Assembly (NCBI RefSeq): GCF_016587355.1
Contig: NZ_BNJF01000003.1
Coordinates: 496,001-560,000 of the forward strand
Direction: 5' to 3'
Length of the DNA: 64,000 nt
Source: Ktedonospora formicarum
Lineage (GTDB): Bacteria > Chloroflexota > Ktedonobacteria > Ktedonobacterales > Ktedonobacteraceae
Below are positions 1-8,644 of the stretch, one piece after another; the first letter of the stretch is position 1, and each line of letters starts with the position of its first letter. The position numbers and the translations under genes were made by a program. The notes beneath the pieces are model-generated. The model saw only the letters and a program-made list of their open reading frames with translations. It was not told the origin of the DNA and ran no database searches.

Positions 1-558
1 CGAGGCATCTATGGAGATCGTTTTATTTTACAATCCGGATGGAATACCATGCAGCCAGCGCATGGCAAGATGGGAGGGTGGCACCAGGATGGTTCAAGTG
101 CATATAACTTTAACAAGGTGAGTTCCCCCATCCCGCTCATTCAGCTTCGCGCCTCTTACCTCTTAACGGATCAAAGCAAACCACGGACCGGTAATATGGA
201 GTTTATCCCTGGAAGCCACCGAAGTATGGTGGTTCTGCCTGACACTGTTCGCAAGGGAGCAACTGAGGTGCCAATCGGCCATGTAATTTGTGCACCGGCA
301 GGCTCTGTACTGCTATTCCATAACGCGCTATGGCATCGAACCTACGCCCATGATGGGGATTATGATCGCTTTACCATGCATTACATATATAGTCCACCAT
401 GGATAAGAAGTTCTGATCGTCTGCAGAACTCTCAAGAATTTTTGCAGCGAACGACGCCTTTGCGGCGTGCATTAATGGGAGAATTTGAAAGGCCAGATGC
501 TCCTTATGGAGCTAATTATCCAAACCCACACGTTGATCTTCAAAATGTGGAAGATTAG
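1..558 (+). CDS. Phytanoyl-CoA dioxygenase (PhyH) family protein, 5' end outside window
   Basis: The reading frame is open from base 1, so the N-terminus lies upstream. PhyH-family proteins are Fe(II)/2-oxoglutarate-dependent oxygenases that hydroxylate small organic substrates. The metal-binding HxD is seen in GGWHQDGSS, and the distal His with the 2-oxoglutarate Arg lies in the segment LWHRTYAH...DYDRFTMHY. The stretch TGNMEFIPGSHR is also typical of the family. The substrate cannot be told. The stop codon (556-558) lies only 7 nt before the right end of a TnpB-element remnant, so the native downstream sequence has been replaced by mobile DNA. Confidence 0.85.
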   Translation, partial: RGIYGDRFILQSGWNTMQPAHGKMGGWHQDGSSAYNFNKVSSPIPLIQLRASYLLTDQSKPRTGNMEFIPGSHRSMVVLPDTVRKGATEVPIGHVICAPAGSVLLFHNALWHRTYAHDGDYDRFTMHYIYSPPWIRSSDRLQNSQEFLQRTTPLRRALMGEFERPDAPYGANYPNPHVDLQNVED

Positions 559-565
559 AAGAATC

Positions 566-843
566 CGTTCTCCGAAACTTACCCAAACATGGACAGTCCA
601 CATTTCGTGTTCGGTTCCTGCTTCAGTGCAGAGAGCAAGCCTTTCGCTCGTCTTCCATCTGCTCCACAGGCGTCACTTCCCACAGAACGTGCGGTACTCC
701 ACGCCTCGCGATGCCAACGCTGCGAGATTTTTTGCGGCGTTGGCATCTCGGTCTTGCACGCTTCCACACTCCAGGCAGGCAAAGACTCGATCCGAAAGGG
801 TCAGCGCCTCATTGACCCAGCAACAACACGAACAGATTTTGAG
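566..843 (-). pseudogene. Remnant of an IS200/IS605-type tnpB: C-terminus plus right end
   Basis: Read leftwards, about 690-843 encodes WVNEALTLSDRVFACLECG and then VQDRDANAAKNLAALA. This is the zinc-finger and RuvC-III (D of QDRDAN) end of a TnpB and is nearly identical to the complete copy at 53820-54950. The following 566-690 matches the non-coding right end of that copy, starting at the same base (CGTTCTCCGAAAC). Everything upstream in the gene is missing, so this is a 3'-end fossil that keeps the candidate guide-RNA scaffold. Its outer boundary lies 7 nt beyond the PhyH stop codon. Confidence 0.8.
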
Positions 844-1328
844 GGGATAGCTACTTTGGAGGAACGTTCGTGAACTGGCTCAAATACGGCATTGGATGGA
901 CGATGCAGACGATAAAGACGCTCATGGTTCCCAAGCGCGGTTTACTTGCGCATGAAAGCGAAGACGTTGATTGGGGTAAGCTCTTTCCTCCAACTTCTGC
1001 CCACTGCCCAGATGATAGGCCATCGAGCGCAGTTTTTCGTGGATGGTGCGCTGGCGGCTTCTCTGCTGCGACCACGAGAACTTACTGGAGACGAGCGAGG
1101 CGTTCATCACGCTCTCGGCCAATTACCGCATGTTGACCAAGCTCACCCCAAGACTCCCATCATGATGGGAGTAGTACACATTCTGACGATTTTGAGCATC
1201 ACATGAGGCAATATTTCGAGAGGTCCTATGAATAGTGGAAGTCCAGGAAACATGAGTCAATAATTCGGGATAACTCATATTTCCTGAGACTTCTTCTTAA
1301 CAATCTTTGTGTGTTTATATTAAGCAGT
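844..1328. other. No recognisable gene (about 485 bp)
   Basis: Only short overlapping frames occur here and none shows a family motif. One leftward frame at about 922-1060 (residues like HEKLRSMAYHLGSGQK) has the look of decayed transposase sequence but could not be assigned. The region joins a TnpB fossil to a truncated hydrolase, so mobile-element debris is likely. Confidence 0.4.
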
Positions 1329-1628
1329 TCAAATTGATGATTCAAAATATTTTTCAAAATAGGCTGCAACTTGCTCAAGGGCAAGTTGTCCCTCAGGCAG
1401 TTCATCAGCAAATAAATGCCACCCATGAAACATATTTTCCCACACGACACAATGTACTCTCCCATGATGTTCCTTGATTCTTTTGGCGAGTTGACATGCA
1501 TCATCATAGAGCATTTCGTTTTGACCTACCTGGATAAAGCTGGGAGGGAAGCCATGCAATTCAGCATAGAGTGGAGAAACCAAAGGCAAAGATGCTTGCT
1601 CTGGCCGAATATAATGCGGTCTCCTTAA
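1329..1628 (-). pseudogene. Alpha/beta-hydrolase fold-3 esterase, C-terminal fragment
   Basis: The leftward frame from about 1628 encodes the last 100 residues of a hormone-sensitive-lipase-like esterase. It has SPLYAELHGFPPSFIQVGQNE, the acid-residue segment LYDDACQLAKRI, and the catalytic His in MFHGWHLF, ending FEKYFESSI. The HGGG oxyanion segment and the GDSAG nucleophile elbow are absent, so it cannot be active. The frame continues upstream, but that part is antisense to an unrelated LuxR fragment. The two fragments meet tail-outward at about 1612-1628, which marks a rearrangement breakpoint. Confidence 0.75.
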
Positions 1629-1770
1629 TGCTGAGATTGCTGCACGGCTTACCATCAGCGTGAAGACGGTCAAGGAACATCTGAGTAATATTTTTAGAAA
1701 GCTCCATCTCATGGATCGCACGCGAGCCATTGTCTTTGCCTGGCAACAGGGACTGGTCCATAAAGAGTAA
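1612..1770 (+). pseudogene. LuxR/NarL-family HTH, C-terminal fragment
   Basis: The forward frame reads LLNAEIAARLTISVKTVKEH, then LSNIFRKLHLMDRTRAIVFA, and stops at 1768-1770. This is the complete recognition half of a GerE/LuxR helix-turn-helix (NAEIA..L..S..TVK.H..NI..KL). No start codon or upstream receiver domain is present. It is the 3' end of a lost response regulator or MalT-like regulator, joined back to back with the hydrolase fragment. Confidence 0.75.
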
Positions 1771-1959
1771 CGCTTCATGGGAGCAGGCCAAATGTCTTGC
1801 TCCCAACAGGACAATTGACGCATCACAAAACGCTCTCCTTCCAGTATGCTTGCATGAGAACGAATGCCGAGGCTATATGTCCAGAAGGACAGCCCGATGA
1901 ACAAGAAGGCTGTCCCCATCAGTCGGGAAGATGGATCAAGTTTAAGGTATAAAGGAAGT

Positions 1960-3024
1960 ATGAAATTGATCAGAACATCTCACTTAATTGTTCCCTCCAG
2001 AGTGAGCCCTCTTTCGCGCTGGCCGCATTGGGTTGGTTATGCGACCGCGCTCTGGTCGCTGTGCTACTGTTTCCTGGCTCTGTATTGGATGCTCGCCAGG
2101 AGTGGCTTCCCTCTTGGGGTGGGAGATCCTCATCCCGAATACTCGATTTTTCGTGGAATGCCTGTCGAGGTGGGAGCGCCAGCCATCGCTCTACTGAGTG
2201 GAATGGGGACAGCAATAGCTTTTTTCATGGCAAAACGACAGGGGCGTGGCATCCTGCCGGTCGTCTACCTCACCTTTGCCAGTGTAATTGCCATTCTACT
2301 CCTTTTTATGATCCCTGATGACCGTGTTCTCGCTTGTATTGTTCACGTTCTGTTGGGACACTTTGAGATGCTTGACTGGACGGTTGCAAACCAATTGTTC
2401 TGTATTATTGGCGGCGTTTGTTGGAGTGCTATGGCTTTTAGCTATCAACGATATATTCGTCGTCGGTGCCTGTATTGTGGTCGAAGAGATGACGAGATGA
2501 CAAAACAGTTGCAACCGAACCTTATGCTACAATGGGGAAAATGGGCTGTAGCTCTTGCTGTGATAACCCCGCTCATATATTGTGTTACACGTTGGGCCTT
2601 TGTCTTAGGAATCCCATTGGGGGTAAGTGCGACGTTCCTAAGGACAATGGAGCGCGAGAATCCCGGTATCTGGTTGGGAGGTGCAGCTATCGCAACTATT
2701 GGTCTCGTCGGCGCTCTCCTCACCTTAGGACTGGTACAACGTTGGGGTGAAATCTTTCCTCGTTGGATGATTGGTCTGGCTGGCAAACGAGTACCTCCGG
2801 CCCTTGCCATCATTCCAGCCTCTCTCGTTGCCCTCTTTGTCCTGGAGGCTGGCCTGGGAATGATACGCCATGCCCTCAATGGAGCCTTTGCTTTTGCAGC
2901 ACAAAATCCTGGAACCTATCTTCCGGGACTCCTGTGGCCGGTATGGGGATTGGCATTGGGAACAGCAACACTTGCATATTACTATCGCAGGCGTGAAAAA
3001 TGCCAAACATGTGGGCGCAGATGA
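1960..3024 (+). CDS. Multi-pass membrane protein with two CxxCGRR knuckles
   Basis: A 354-residue protein. The start at 1960 is preferred over an upstream ATG because AAGGAAG lies directly before it. About eight hydrophobic segments are visible. The protein looks internally duplicated: each half ends with a basic, tyrosine-containing stretch and a Cys knuckle (SYQRYIRRRCLYCGRRDDE near the middle, AYYYRRREKCQTCGRR at the C-terminus). Two CxxC pairs on the same membrane face could bind metal or form disulfides; this is inference. No family could be named. It stands alone between the LuxR fragment and an IS630 element, whose TA target lies 66 nt after the stop. Confidence 0.7.
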   Translation: MKLIRTSHLIVPSRVSPLSRWPHWVGYATALWSLCYCFLALYWMLARSGFPLGVGDPHPEYSIFRGMPVEVGAPAIALLSGMGTAIAFFMAKRQGRGILPVVYLTFASVIAILLLFMIPDDRVLACIVHVLLGHFEMLDWTVANQLFCIIGGVCWSAMAFSYQRYIRRRCLYCGRRDDEMTKQLQPNLMLQWGKWAVALAVITPLIYCVTRWAFVLGIPLGVSATFLRTMERENPGIWLGGAAIATIGLVGALLTLGLVQRWGEIFPRWMIGLAGKRVPPALAIIPASLVALFVLEAGLGMIRHALNGAFAFAAQNPGTYLPGLLWPVWGLALGTATLAYYYRRREKCQTCGRR

Positions 3025-3090
3025 AAGGAGAGGAGAGGAGAGAGGGAGGGCCGGTTGGCTCATAACGGCTTCCCTCTTTCTTTGTACCAT

Positions 3091-4210
3091 TAAGTACACT
3101 CACAAAAAGATTTCGGAAATGAGGTAGGATGTTAGGGAAATATGCCAAGGCCAATCTCAATTCCCACGCTGAAAGCAGGAGAAGTGGAAGCTATAGACGC
3201 CTTGTATCAGGGGACAAAAGATGTGAGGCGACGGACACATGCCCAAATCATTTTGCTGGCGGGAGAGCAGGGCATGATCGCTCCCGAAATTGCCGGGATT
3301 GTGCGTACCGACGATCAAACCGTACGCAATTGGTTCAAGCGTTGGATGGCAGAAGGCATCGAGGGATTCAAAGATCGTCCCATGCCAGATGCTCCCTCCA
3401 AGGTGACCAAGGCATATAAAGAACAGGCACTCATGGCTGTTCGATGTCGGCCTCGTGCCCTTTGCCAGCCCTACTCGATGTGGACCTATCAACGTCTAGC
3501 TGATTACATGGCTGAACAGACAGGCATTCGTGTCTCGTCTGAAACGCTTCGTCGGGTGCTGCTCGAGGGAGGAATTGTGCTCTCACGCCCCCAGCATAAA
3601 GTGAGCAGTCCAGACCCAGACTATCTGCTAAAAAAAGACGATTGAGGAAACACGAGATACCTTGAAAAAGGGGGACGTGTTTTACTACGCAGATGAGTTC
3701 AATCTCAGTTGGTTTCCCACCTTACGAGCGATGTTGAGTCCGGTTGGTCAGCAAGTCATGATCCCCACACCTAGGCAGCCTGACAAGTATTACGGAATCG
3801 GAGCGGTGAACTATCACACAGGAGAAACACTGGTGCCCTTCCGCCGTCGGAAAAGACGTCAGGAGATTGCTCAATTGCTGCAAGCGTTGCTCGAGAAGCA
3901 CCCGACTGGGACGGTGTATGTCGCCTGGGACAATGCAGATACGCATGAAGATGATGAGATTGAGGAGAGAGTACGAGCTGCTACGGGACGCCTGGTCTTG
4001 CTCTATTTACCAACGTACAGCTCCTGGCTCAATCCTATCGAAATGCTCTGGAGGCATTTTCGGCGAGAAGTGACCCATTGCGAGTTGTTTGAGACGAAGC
4101 AGGCTCTGCTTGTTGCGGCACAGGATTTCTTTGACCGCTACAATCAGAGCCCTGAGAAAATCTTATCCATTATTGGCTCTCAAGCCCAAAAAGCTTCTTG
4201 AATGTACTTA
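3091..4210 (+). mobile_element. IS630-family insertion sequence with TA target duplication
   Basis: Element 3093-4208 is flanked by TA at 3091-3092 and 4209-4210, the target site of IS630/Tc1-type elements. The ends are short inverted repeats: AGTACACTCAC at the left against AGTACATTCAAG read inward from the right. Inside is one transposase in two overlapping frames. The bases right of the insertion (from 4211) belong to a repeat also found upstream of the long tnpB at 19253, so the IS landed inside or at the edge of older mobile DNA. Confidence 0.85.
3142..4201 (+). CDS. IS630 transposase, two frames (3142-3645 and from about 3632 to 4201)
   Basis: The first frame encodes the N-terminal HTH/winged-helix part (RRRTHAQIILLAGEQGM, DDQTVRNWFKRWMAEGIEGF) and stops at 3645. 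The second frame is open from 3632 and carries the DDE catalytic part: D in FYYADEFNLSW, D in VAWDNADTH, E in SSWLNPIEMLWRHF. The join must occur in the seven-A run 3630-3636 followed by G, a slippery site. Many IS630 members express a fused product by frameshifting or transcriptional slippage at such runs, so this may be programmed rather than a defect. Together the product would be about 350 residues, the usual family length. Confidence 0.85.
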
Positions 4211-4366
4211 GATCACACGTTCCATAGAATAGCAGCATGGTGACCTCTCGTCAAGTGCCCCGACATCCGCTGTTGCGAGGATCCACCCCTCCCCTCTGCC
4301 TTTCAAGGAACAGCGATGCATCCCTGCCATCAATGAGCAGGGCTTTCTCGCTCGGTTTCTTGTAAG
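4211..4366 (-). repeat. Repeat copy B, inverted copy of the block upstream of the long tnpB
   Basis: Read leftwards this block matches 19065-19215 over almost its whole length, at roughly 80-85% by eye. It includes ACCGAGCGAGAAAGCCCTG, an imperfect CCCTGC/GCAGGG hairpin, GGGGCACTTGACGAGAGGTC and CTGCTATTCTATGGAAC. It begins directly at the right TA of the IS630 element. It is probably the end of a former copy of the same mobile unit. Confidence 0.7.
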
Positions 4367-4513
4367 ATAGTTGCCATCAAATGGATCACCTTCAAAATTA
4401 CCAAAAGCCTTATACAAGCTTACACACTATATCGAGCTATTGGGAGATCAGAAGGGGTTTCTGGGGGGAATGCGTAATTGACAACCAGAATGTTTGGATA
4501 TATGCTTGAGGCC

Positions 4514-4534
4514 TATCCAAAATGTTTTTGGATA
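4514..4534. promoter_or_regulatory. Perfect palindrome upstream of the lacI-type pseudogene (operator candidate)
   Basis: Arms TATCCAAAA (4514-4522) and TTTTGGATA (4526-4534) surround TGT. A further TTGGATA half-site lies just downstream (4539-4545). The palindrome lies about 50 bp before the start of a LacI-family gene. It resembles a dimer operator used for autoregulation, which is inference. Confidence 0.45.
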
Positions 4535-4584
4535 ATGTTGGATAGTAAGCGTTTCCCGTCAGGGAAGGAGGAGATACGGGATCA

Positions 4585-5416
4585 ATGCATACAATCTGTG
4601 AAGTTGCAAAAGCTGCTGGAGTTTCGATTACCACTATATCACGTGCTCTGAATGGACATTGAGATGTCAGTGAGAGCACACGCTAACGCATCGCACGTAT
4701 CGCCAAAGAACTTGGCTATTACCCGAATACCGCAGCACGCAATTTACGCATCAAAAAGACTAAGACCATTGCCTTTGCCCCTGGTTGTCACAGCATGTCG
4801 ATTCGATGCTCTTCTTCAAAAGAGTTATTGGTATACTGGCTTTTGATAGCTTCCAATACAACCTCAGCCTGCTGGCGACTCTGCCTTCCTCCGAACACGA
4901 TGAAGCTGAAATGTATTGGGAGTTGGCGGGAACTGGGCGTGTGGATGGTATCATCCTGGCTGCAATTCAACCGCAAGATATGCGCATCCCTCTGCAACAA
5001 AAGATAGGTATTCCTTTTAGACGCCTATTGGATGAAAATGACCTTTCCTGCCCTTTTGTCAATATTGATGGGAAGACTGGAGTATGGAAGTTGGTCGAGC
5101 ATGTCTACGCTATGGAGCATCTAGGAGCGTTCCAAGCACAATAGTAACAGGCAATAACCAATTTGCCTTGTATGTATTGGGTGCTCTCCGAGAAAGAGGG
5201 TGTTCAGTGGGAAAAGCGTTGGGACAGATTGCTGTAGCCAGTTTTGACGATCAGCCTTTTGCGACTCCCTCATTGACAATTATATGTCAGCCTATGGGTG
5301 AACTATCGAAACTACTGCTGGAGTTGTTAGTCAACAATATGAATCAGGAAGAGCTAGCAGTATCGAAGGACGTGTATCCGCATGTGAAGTACTGGGAGAT
5401 CGTCAATTTGTGTTAG
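4585..5416 (+). pseudogene. LacI-family sugar regulator, degenerate
   Basis: GGAAGGAGGAG precedes an ATG at 4585. The HTH is unmistakable: HTICEVAKAAGVSITTISRA, then LNG, followed by stop codons inside the HTH region (TGA after LNGH, TAA a few codons later). The domain then resumes with KELGYYPNTAARNLRIKKT. The ligand-binding domain continues in other frames (FKRVIGILAFDSFQYNLSLL; DGIILAAIQPQDMRIPLQ; GQIAVASFDDQPFATPSL) to a stop at 5414-5416. At least two nonsense changes and two frameshifts make it a clear pseudogene. It lies just upstream of a sugar-binding lipoprotein gene, the usual neighbourhood of a LacI regulator. Confidence 0.85.
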
Positions 5417-5630
5417 AGCCGGAGTGAGTGGTGCGCGATTCGGCGTAATTTCACTCTCCTTAAGCAGAGAAGGAAAGCCCGTCTTTTGGCATACAGGAAG
5501 ATCTCCAAACTAGCGGAAGAGTCAGGAAATTCAGTCGCAAGAGGGATGGCAAGCGTATCACCTAAAGACGAGACAACGAAACAGCAGATAGACGTAGGAA
5601 CAAGAAATCACACTATTTACACTGCAAGTG

Positions 5631-5661
5631 ATGTCCCTCTCGACACTCTCGAGAGGGACAT
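5631..5661. terminator. Perfect 13-bp hairpin in the gap before the binding-protein gene
   Basis: ATGTCCCTCTCGA (5631-5643) and TCGAGAGGGACAT (5649-5661) pair perfectly around CACTC. No T-tract follows, so it may be an operator or a leader structure rather than a terminator. The rest of 5417-5762 holds no recognisable gene. Confidence 0.45.
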
Positions 5662-5762
5662 TAAGAGTGTACATCAAATTTCCTGGCACACGGTGTGCCT
5701 TTTGCGATATATCGTTTTAATCATATTTTTATAATGTTCAGCTATGACAAAGGAGAACGTTT

Positions 5763-7121
5763 TTGTTGCCTGAACAGCGTATTGCCCTGGATGACATGCT
5801 TCTTAAAATGCGTGCTGGCCGCCTGACCCGGCGCAGTTTTTTGGAGCGGACTCTGACTATTGGCCTGACGAGCAGCGCAGCCATCTCATTGTTGGAGGCA
5901 TGTGGGGGAAATAGTAACAGCAGTGGGGGAAATGGGGCGGCAACGAGCTTATTCTGGACCAGCGAGCCAGATCCGTCGAATGCCTATCAAACGCTGGTGG
6001 ATACTTTCAACAAGACGCTTGGCCAACAGAAAGGCATTTACGTCACCTGGCATCAAGGGCCAGCCAAGACCGATGAGTTGCTTATCCAGTATACGACCAT
6101 GCTGCGTGCACGTAGCGCCAGTACAGACATCCTCTCGATGGATATTGTCTATCCGGCGTCGTTTGCCGCCAGCCAGTGGACGGTGCCAATCAGCGATACC
6201 CAGTGGCCAGCTTCCGAACGCGCGAAATATTTATCAGGGCCAATTCAAGGATGCACCTATCAGGGAAAACTCTGGGCCGCACCGCTGTACACGGATCTCG
6301 GGTTGCTCTACTACCGTAAAGACGTAATTCCCAGTAAGCCGACGACCTGGGATGATTTGACGAGCGCCGCGTCTGCTGTTTCGCCTTCCAAAGTGAAATA
6401 TGGCTATGTCTGGCAGGGGGACCAGTACGAAGGACTCGTATGTGACTTTGTTGAAGTCTTATATGGCTATCATGGTTCCATTCTGGATGGAAACGATCCA
6501 ACCAAAGTCACCGTCAATAGTCCTGAAGCAAAGCAAGCGCTGGCACGCATGGTAAAGTGGATTGGCACGATCTCGCCCCTGTCCGTGACTACATTTCAGG
6601 AAGAGCCCACACGCAACATTTGGCAGAACGGAGATGCCGCCTTTATGCGCAATTGGCCCTATGCATATGCCCTGGGCAATGACTCCACCCAGTCGAAAAT
6701 TGCCAACAAATTCGATATTACGGGATTACCCTATGGCGGCAGCGGAACTGTTGGGCATTCTGCGATTGGCGGCTGGAATCTGGCAATCAATGCCTTCTCT
6801 AAAAACGCAGATGCTGCCTGGGAGTTTATCCATTACATGCTGCAAAATGATGCCCAGAAGCAACTTGCTCTCCAGGGAAGCCGGGCCTCAACGCTGCAAA
6901 GCATCTACACGGATAGCGAAGTACTAGCAAAACAGCCGCTTTTTGCCAAACTGGGGCCTATCCTCAAGAATGCTCTCCCTCGCCCAGTCTCGCCTAAATA
7001 TAGCGACGTTTCGGAGGCTATTCAGCAGAATATCTACCAGGCTCTCAAGAGGCAAGTTAGTGTCGATGCCGCGCTAAGCAATCTCGAAACAGACCTCAAG
7101 CACATCACAGCTACCTCCTAG
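5763..7121 (+). CDS. ABC transporter extracellular solute-binding lipoprotein (carbohydrate type)
   Basis: A 452-residue protein with TTG start and an AAAGGAG site 9 nt upstream. The N-terminus combines a twin-arginine motif (TRRSFLER, residues 22-29) with a lipobox ending at Cys47 (LLEAC), so it is probably exported folded by Tat and then lipid-anchored. The mature part is a group-1 (COG1653-like) sugar-binding protein: TFNKTLGQQKG, PTTWDDLTSAA, AAFMRNWPYAYAL, AIGGWNLAINAFSKNADAAW. No permease or ATPase genes follow, so it is an orphan. The decayed LacI gene upstream suggests a broken sugar-uptake locus. Confidence 0.9.
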   Translation: MLPEQRIALDDMLLKMRAGRLTRRSFLERTLTIGLTSSAAISLLEACGGNSNSSGGNGAATSLFWTSEPDPSNAYQTLVDTFNKTLGQQKGIYVTWHQGPAKTDELLIQYTTMLRARSASTDILSMDIVYPASFAASQWTVPISDTQWPASERAKYLSGPIQGCTYQGKLWAAPLYTDLGLLYYRKDVIPSKPTTWDDLTSAASAVSPSKVKYGYVWQGDQYEGLVCDFVEVLYGYHGSILDGNDPTKVTVNSPEAKQALARMVKWIGTISPLSVTTFQEEPTRNIWQNGDAAFMRNWPYAYALGNDSTQSKIANKFDITGLPYGGSGTVGHSAIGGWNLAINAFSKNADAAWEFIHYMLQNDAQKQLALQGSRASTLQSIYTDSEVLAKQPLFAKLGPILKNALPRPVSPKYSDVSEAIQQNIYQALKRQVSVDAALSNLETDLKHITATS

Positions 7122-7174
7122 CCTTTCGTTCGGGGCTGGCGATGGAAGGTTGGTCAGCCCCGATGGCCGAAAGG
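7122..7174 (+). terminator. Two-part hairpin directly after the binding-protein stop codon
   Basis: CCTTTCG (7122-7128) pairs with CGAAAGG (7168-7174), and CGGGGCTG (7131-7138) with CAGCCCCG (7155-7162). It begins at the base after the stop. No T-tract is seen, so termination is inferred from position. The remaining bases to 7617 contain no recognisable gene. Confidence 0.5.
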
Positions 7175-7617
7175 GATACATCTGTGATGAAGAGAGGAAG
7201 AAAGAAGATGGTAATACTCGCGACTCGTTTACGAAGGCTGACAACGCTATGGGAGCGTATATAGGCGGACGGCACAAAGCGTCTACAGATCGATAATAAC
7301 ATGGGAGAAGACACACATCTGTCTCTGGAAACAGGGGAATGTGTAAAAGAGATCAGTTCCAAAACCTGGCATAGCAAAATGGCTCCGTAGTATCCATAAA
7401 AAATGGCCCTTGTAGGAAGACCATTATCATTCTATAATTTTGCCAGGTAAGGCACTTCGGAGCCCCATGCTGGTACGTAGCGTATCTATGAAGCTCCCCT
7501 TTGGCTCAAGACTTCTCAGCGCCTGTGGCACTTCGTGAGTTATGTGTAGGCCCTGCTGAAGAAATCAGCCTGGGAACGCTCTAGAAGAATGGGGAAGAAC
7601 AAGGAGATATGTAAGAG

Positions 7618-8564
7618 ATGAAAGCTATTCGCCTATATGGTCAGAACGGACCTGATCAATTTGTGTTCGAAGATGCACCGCAACCTCAGCCAGGAGTGGG
7701 AGAAGTCCTGATTCGTGTCCATGCGACAAGTGTGATGTGGCAGGAACCTACCTGGTCGGAAACCTGGCAAACACCAGCTGGTATCGAACGTCAGCATCCC
7801 ATACCAGGTCATGATGTTTCTGGCGAAGTCGTTGAAGTGGGGCCCGGCGTCACTGGTATAGCCGTAGGAGAGGCTATCTATGCGCTCACCGAATTTTGGC
7901 TGGATGGCGCGGCTGCGGAATACACTGTCGCACGCGCGACTGATGTGGCGCCCAAGCCACGAACCCTTGGGCACATACAGGCAGCCGGAGTTCCTCTGGT
8001 TGGACTGACAGCCTGGCAAGCGCTTTTTGAGCACGCAGGGCTTACCAGTGGGCAATCTCTTCTCATTCATGGTGCCGCTGGTGGCGTGGGAAGCATGGCG
8101 GTTCAAATGGCAAAGTGGGCTGGTGCCACGGTGATCGCGACCGCCTCTGCACGCAATCATGAATTCCTACGCACGTTGGGAGCCGATGAGATCATTGATT
8201 ATACCACCACGCGTTTCGAGAATGTGGTGCGTGATGTTGATATGGTGCTTGATACCATAGGCGGTGAGACAGTAGCTCGCTCCTGGCGCGTCATAAAAAA
8301 GGGCGGACTGCTCCTGAGTGTGTTTAGCCCCCATCCCAAGAGCAGGCTGCCGCCTTTGGTGTGCGTGCGTTCTTTTTTGTTGTCAAGCCCAATCGAGAAC
8401 AACTCATACACATCGGGAACCTGATAGATACAGGCCAACTCCGACCAATCACCGAGCGGATCTTCCCTCTCTCAGAGGCATCCCAGGCGTTTGAGCAGGC
8501 CCTACAGGGGCACACGCGCGGAAAAATCATTTTGCGTGTAGAGGACGAGGAAAGGGGGAGATGA
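7618..8564 (+). pseudogene. Zinc-independent MDR / quinone oxidoreductase, single-base frameshift
   Basis: The first frame (7618-8424) encodes an alcohol dehydrogenase GroES-like domain (PQPQPGVGEVLIRVHATSV, GHDVSGEVVEVGPGV) and an NADP-binding fold (LIHGAAGGVGSMAVQMAK). The C-terminus continues in another frame (VRAFFFVVKPNREQLIHIGN to 8564). The frames join in the C-run at about 8328-8332: restoring one C (six instead of five) gives S-P-P-S-Q-E-Q and a 315-residue protein of normal family length. GGAGATATGTAAG precedes the ATG. It may be a sequencing error rather than a dead gene. Confidence 0.8.
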
Positions 8565-8644
8565 CATAGATTTCTTGAGGTGAGAGCAGGAATGCGTCTT
8601 CATTCTCAGGGATGGGGGTACGTGAAAGGGAGAACTACTGCACG

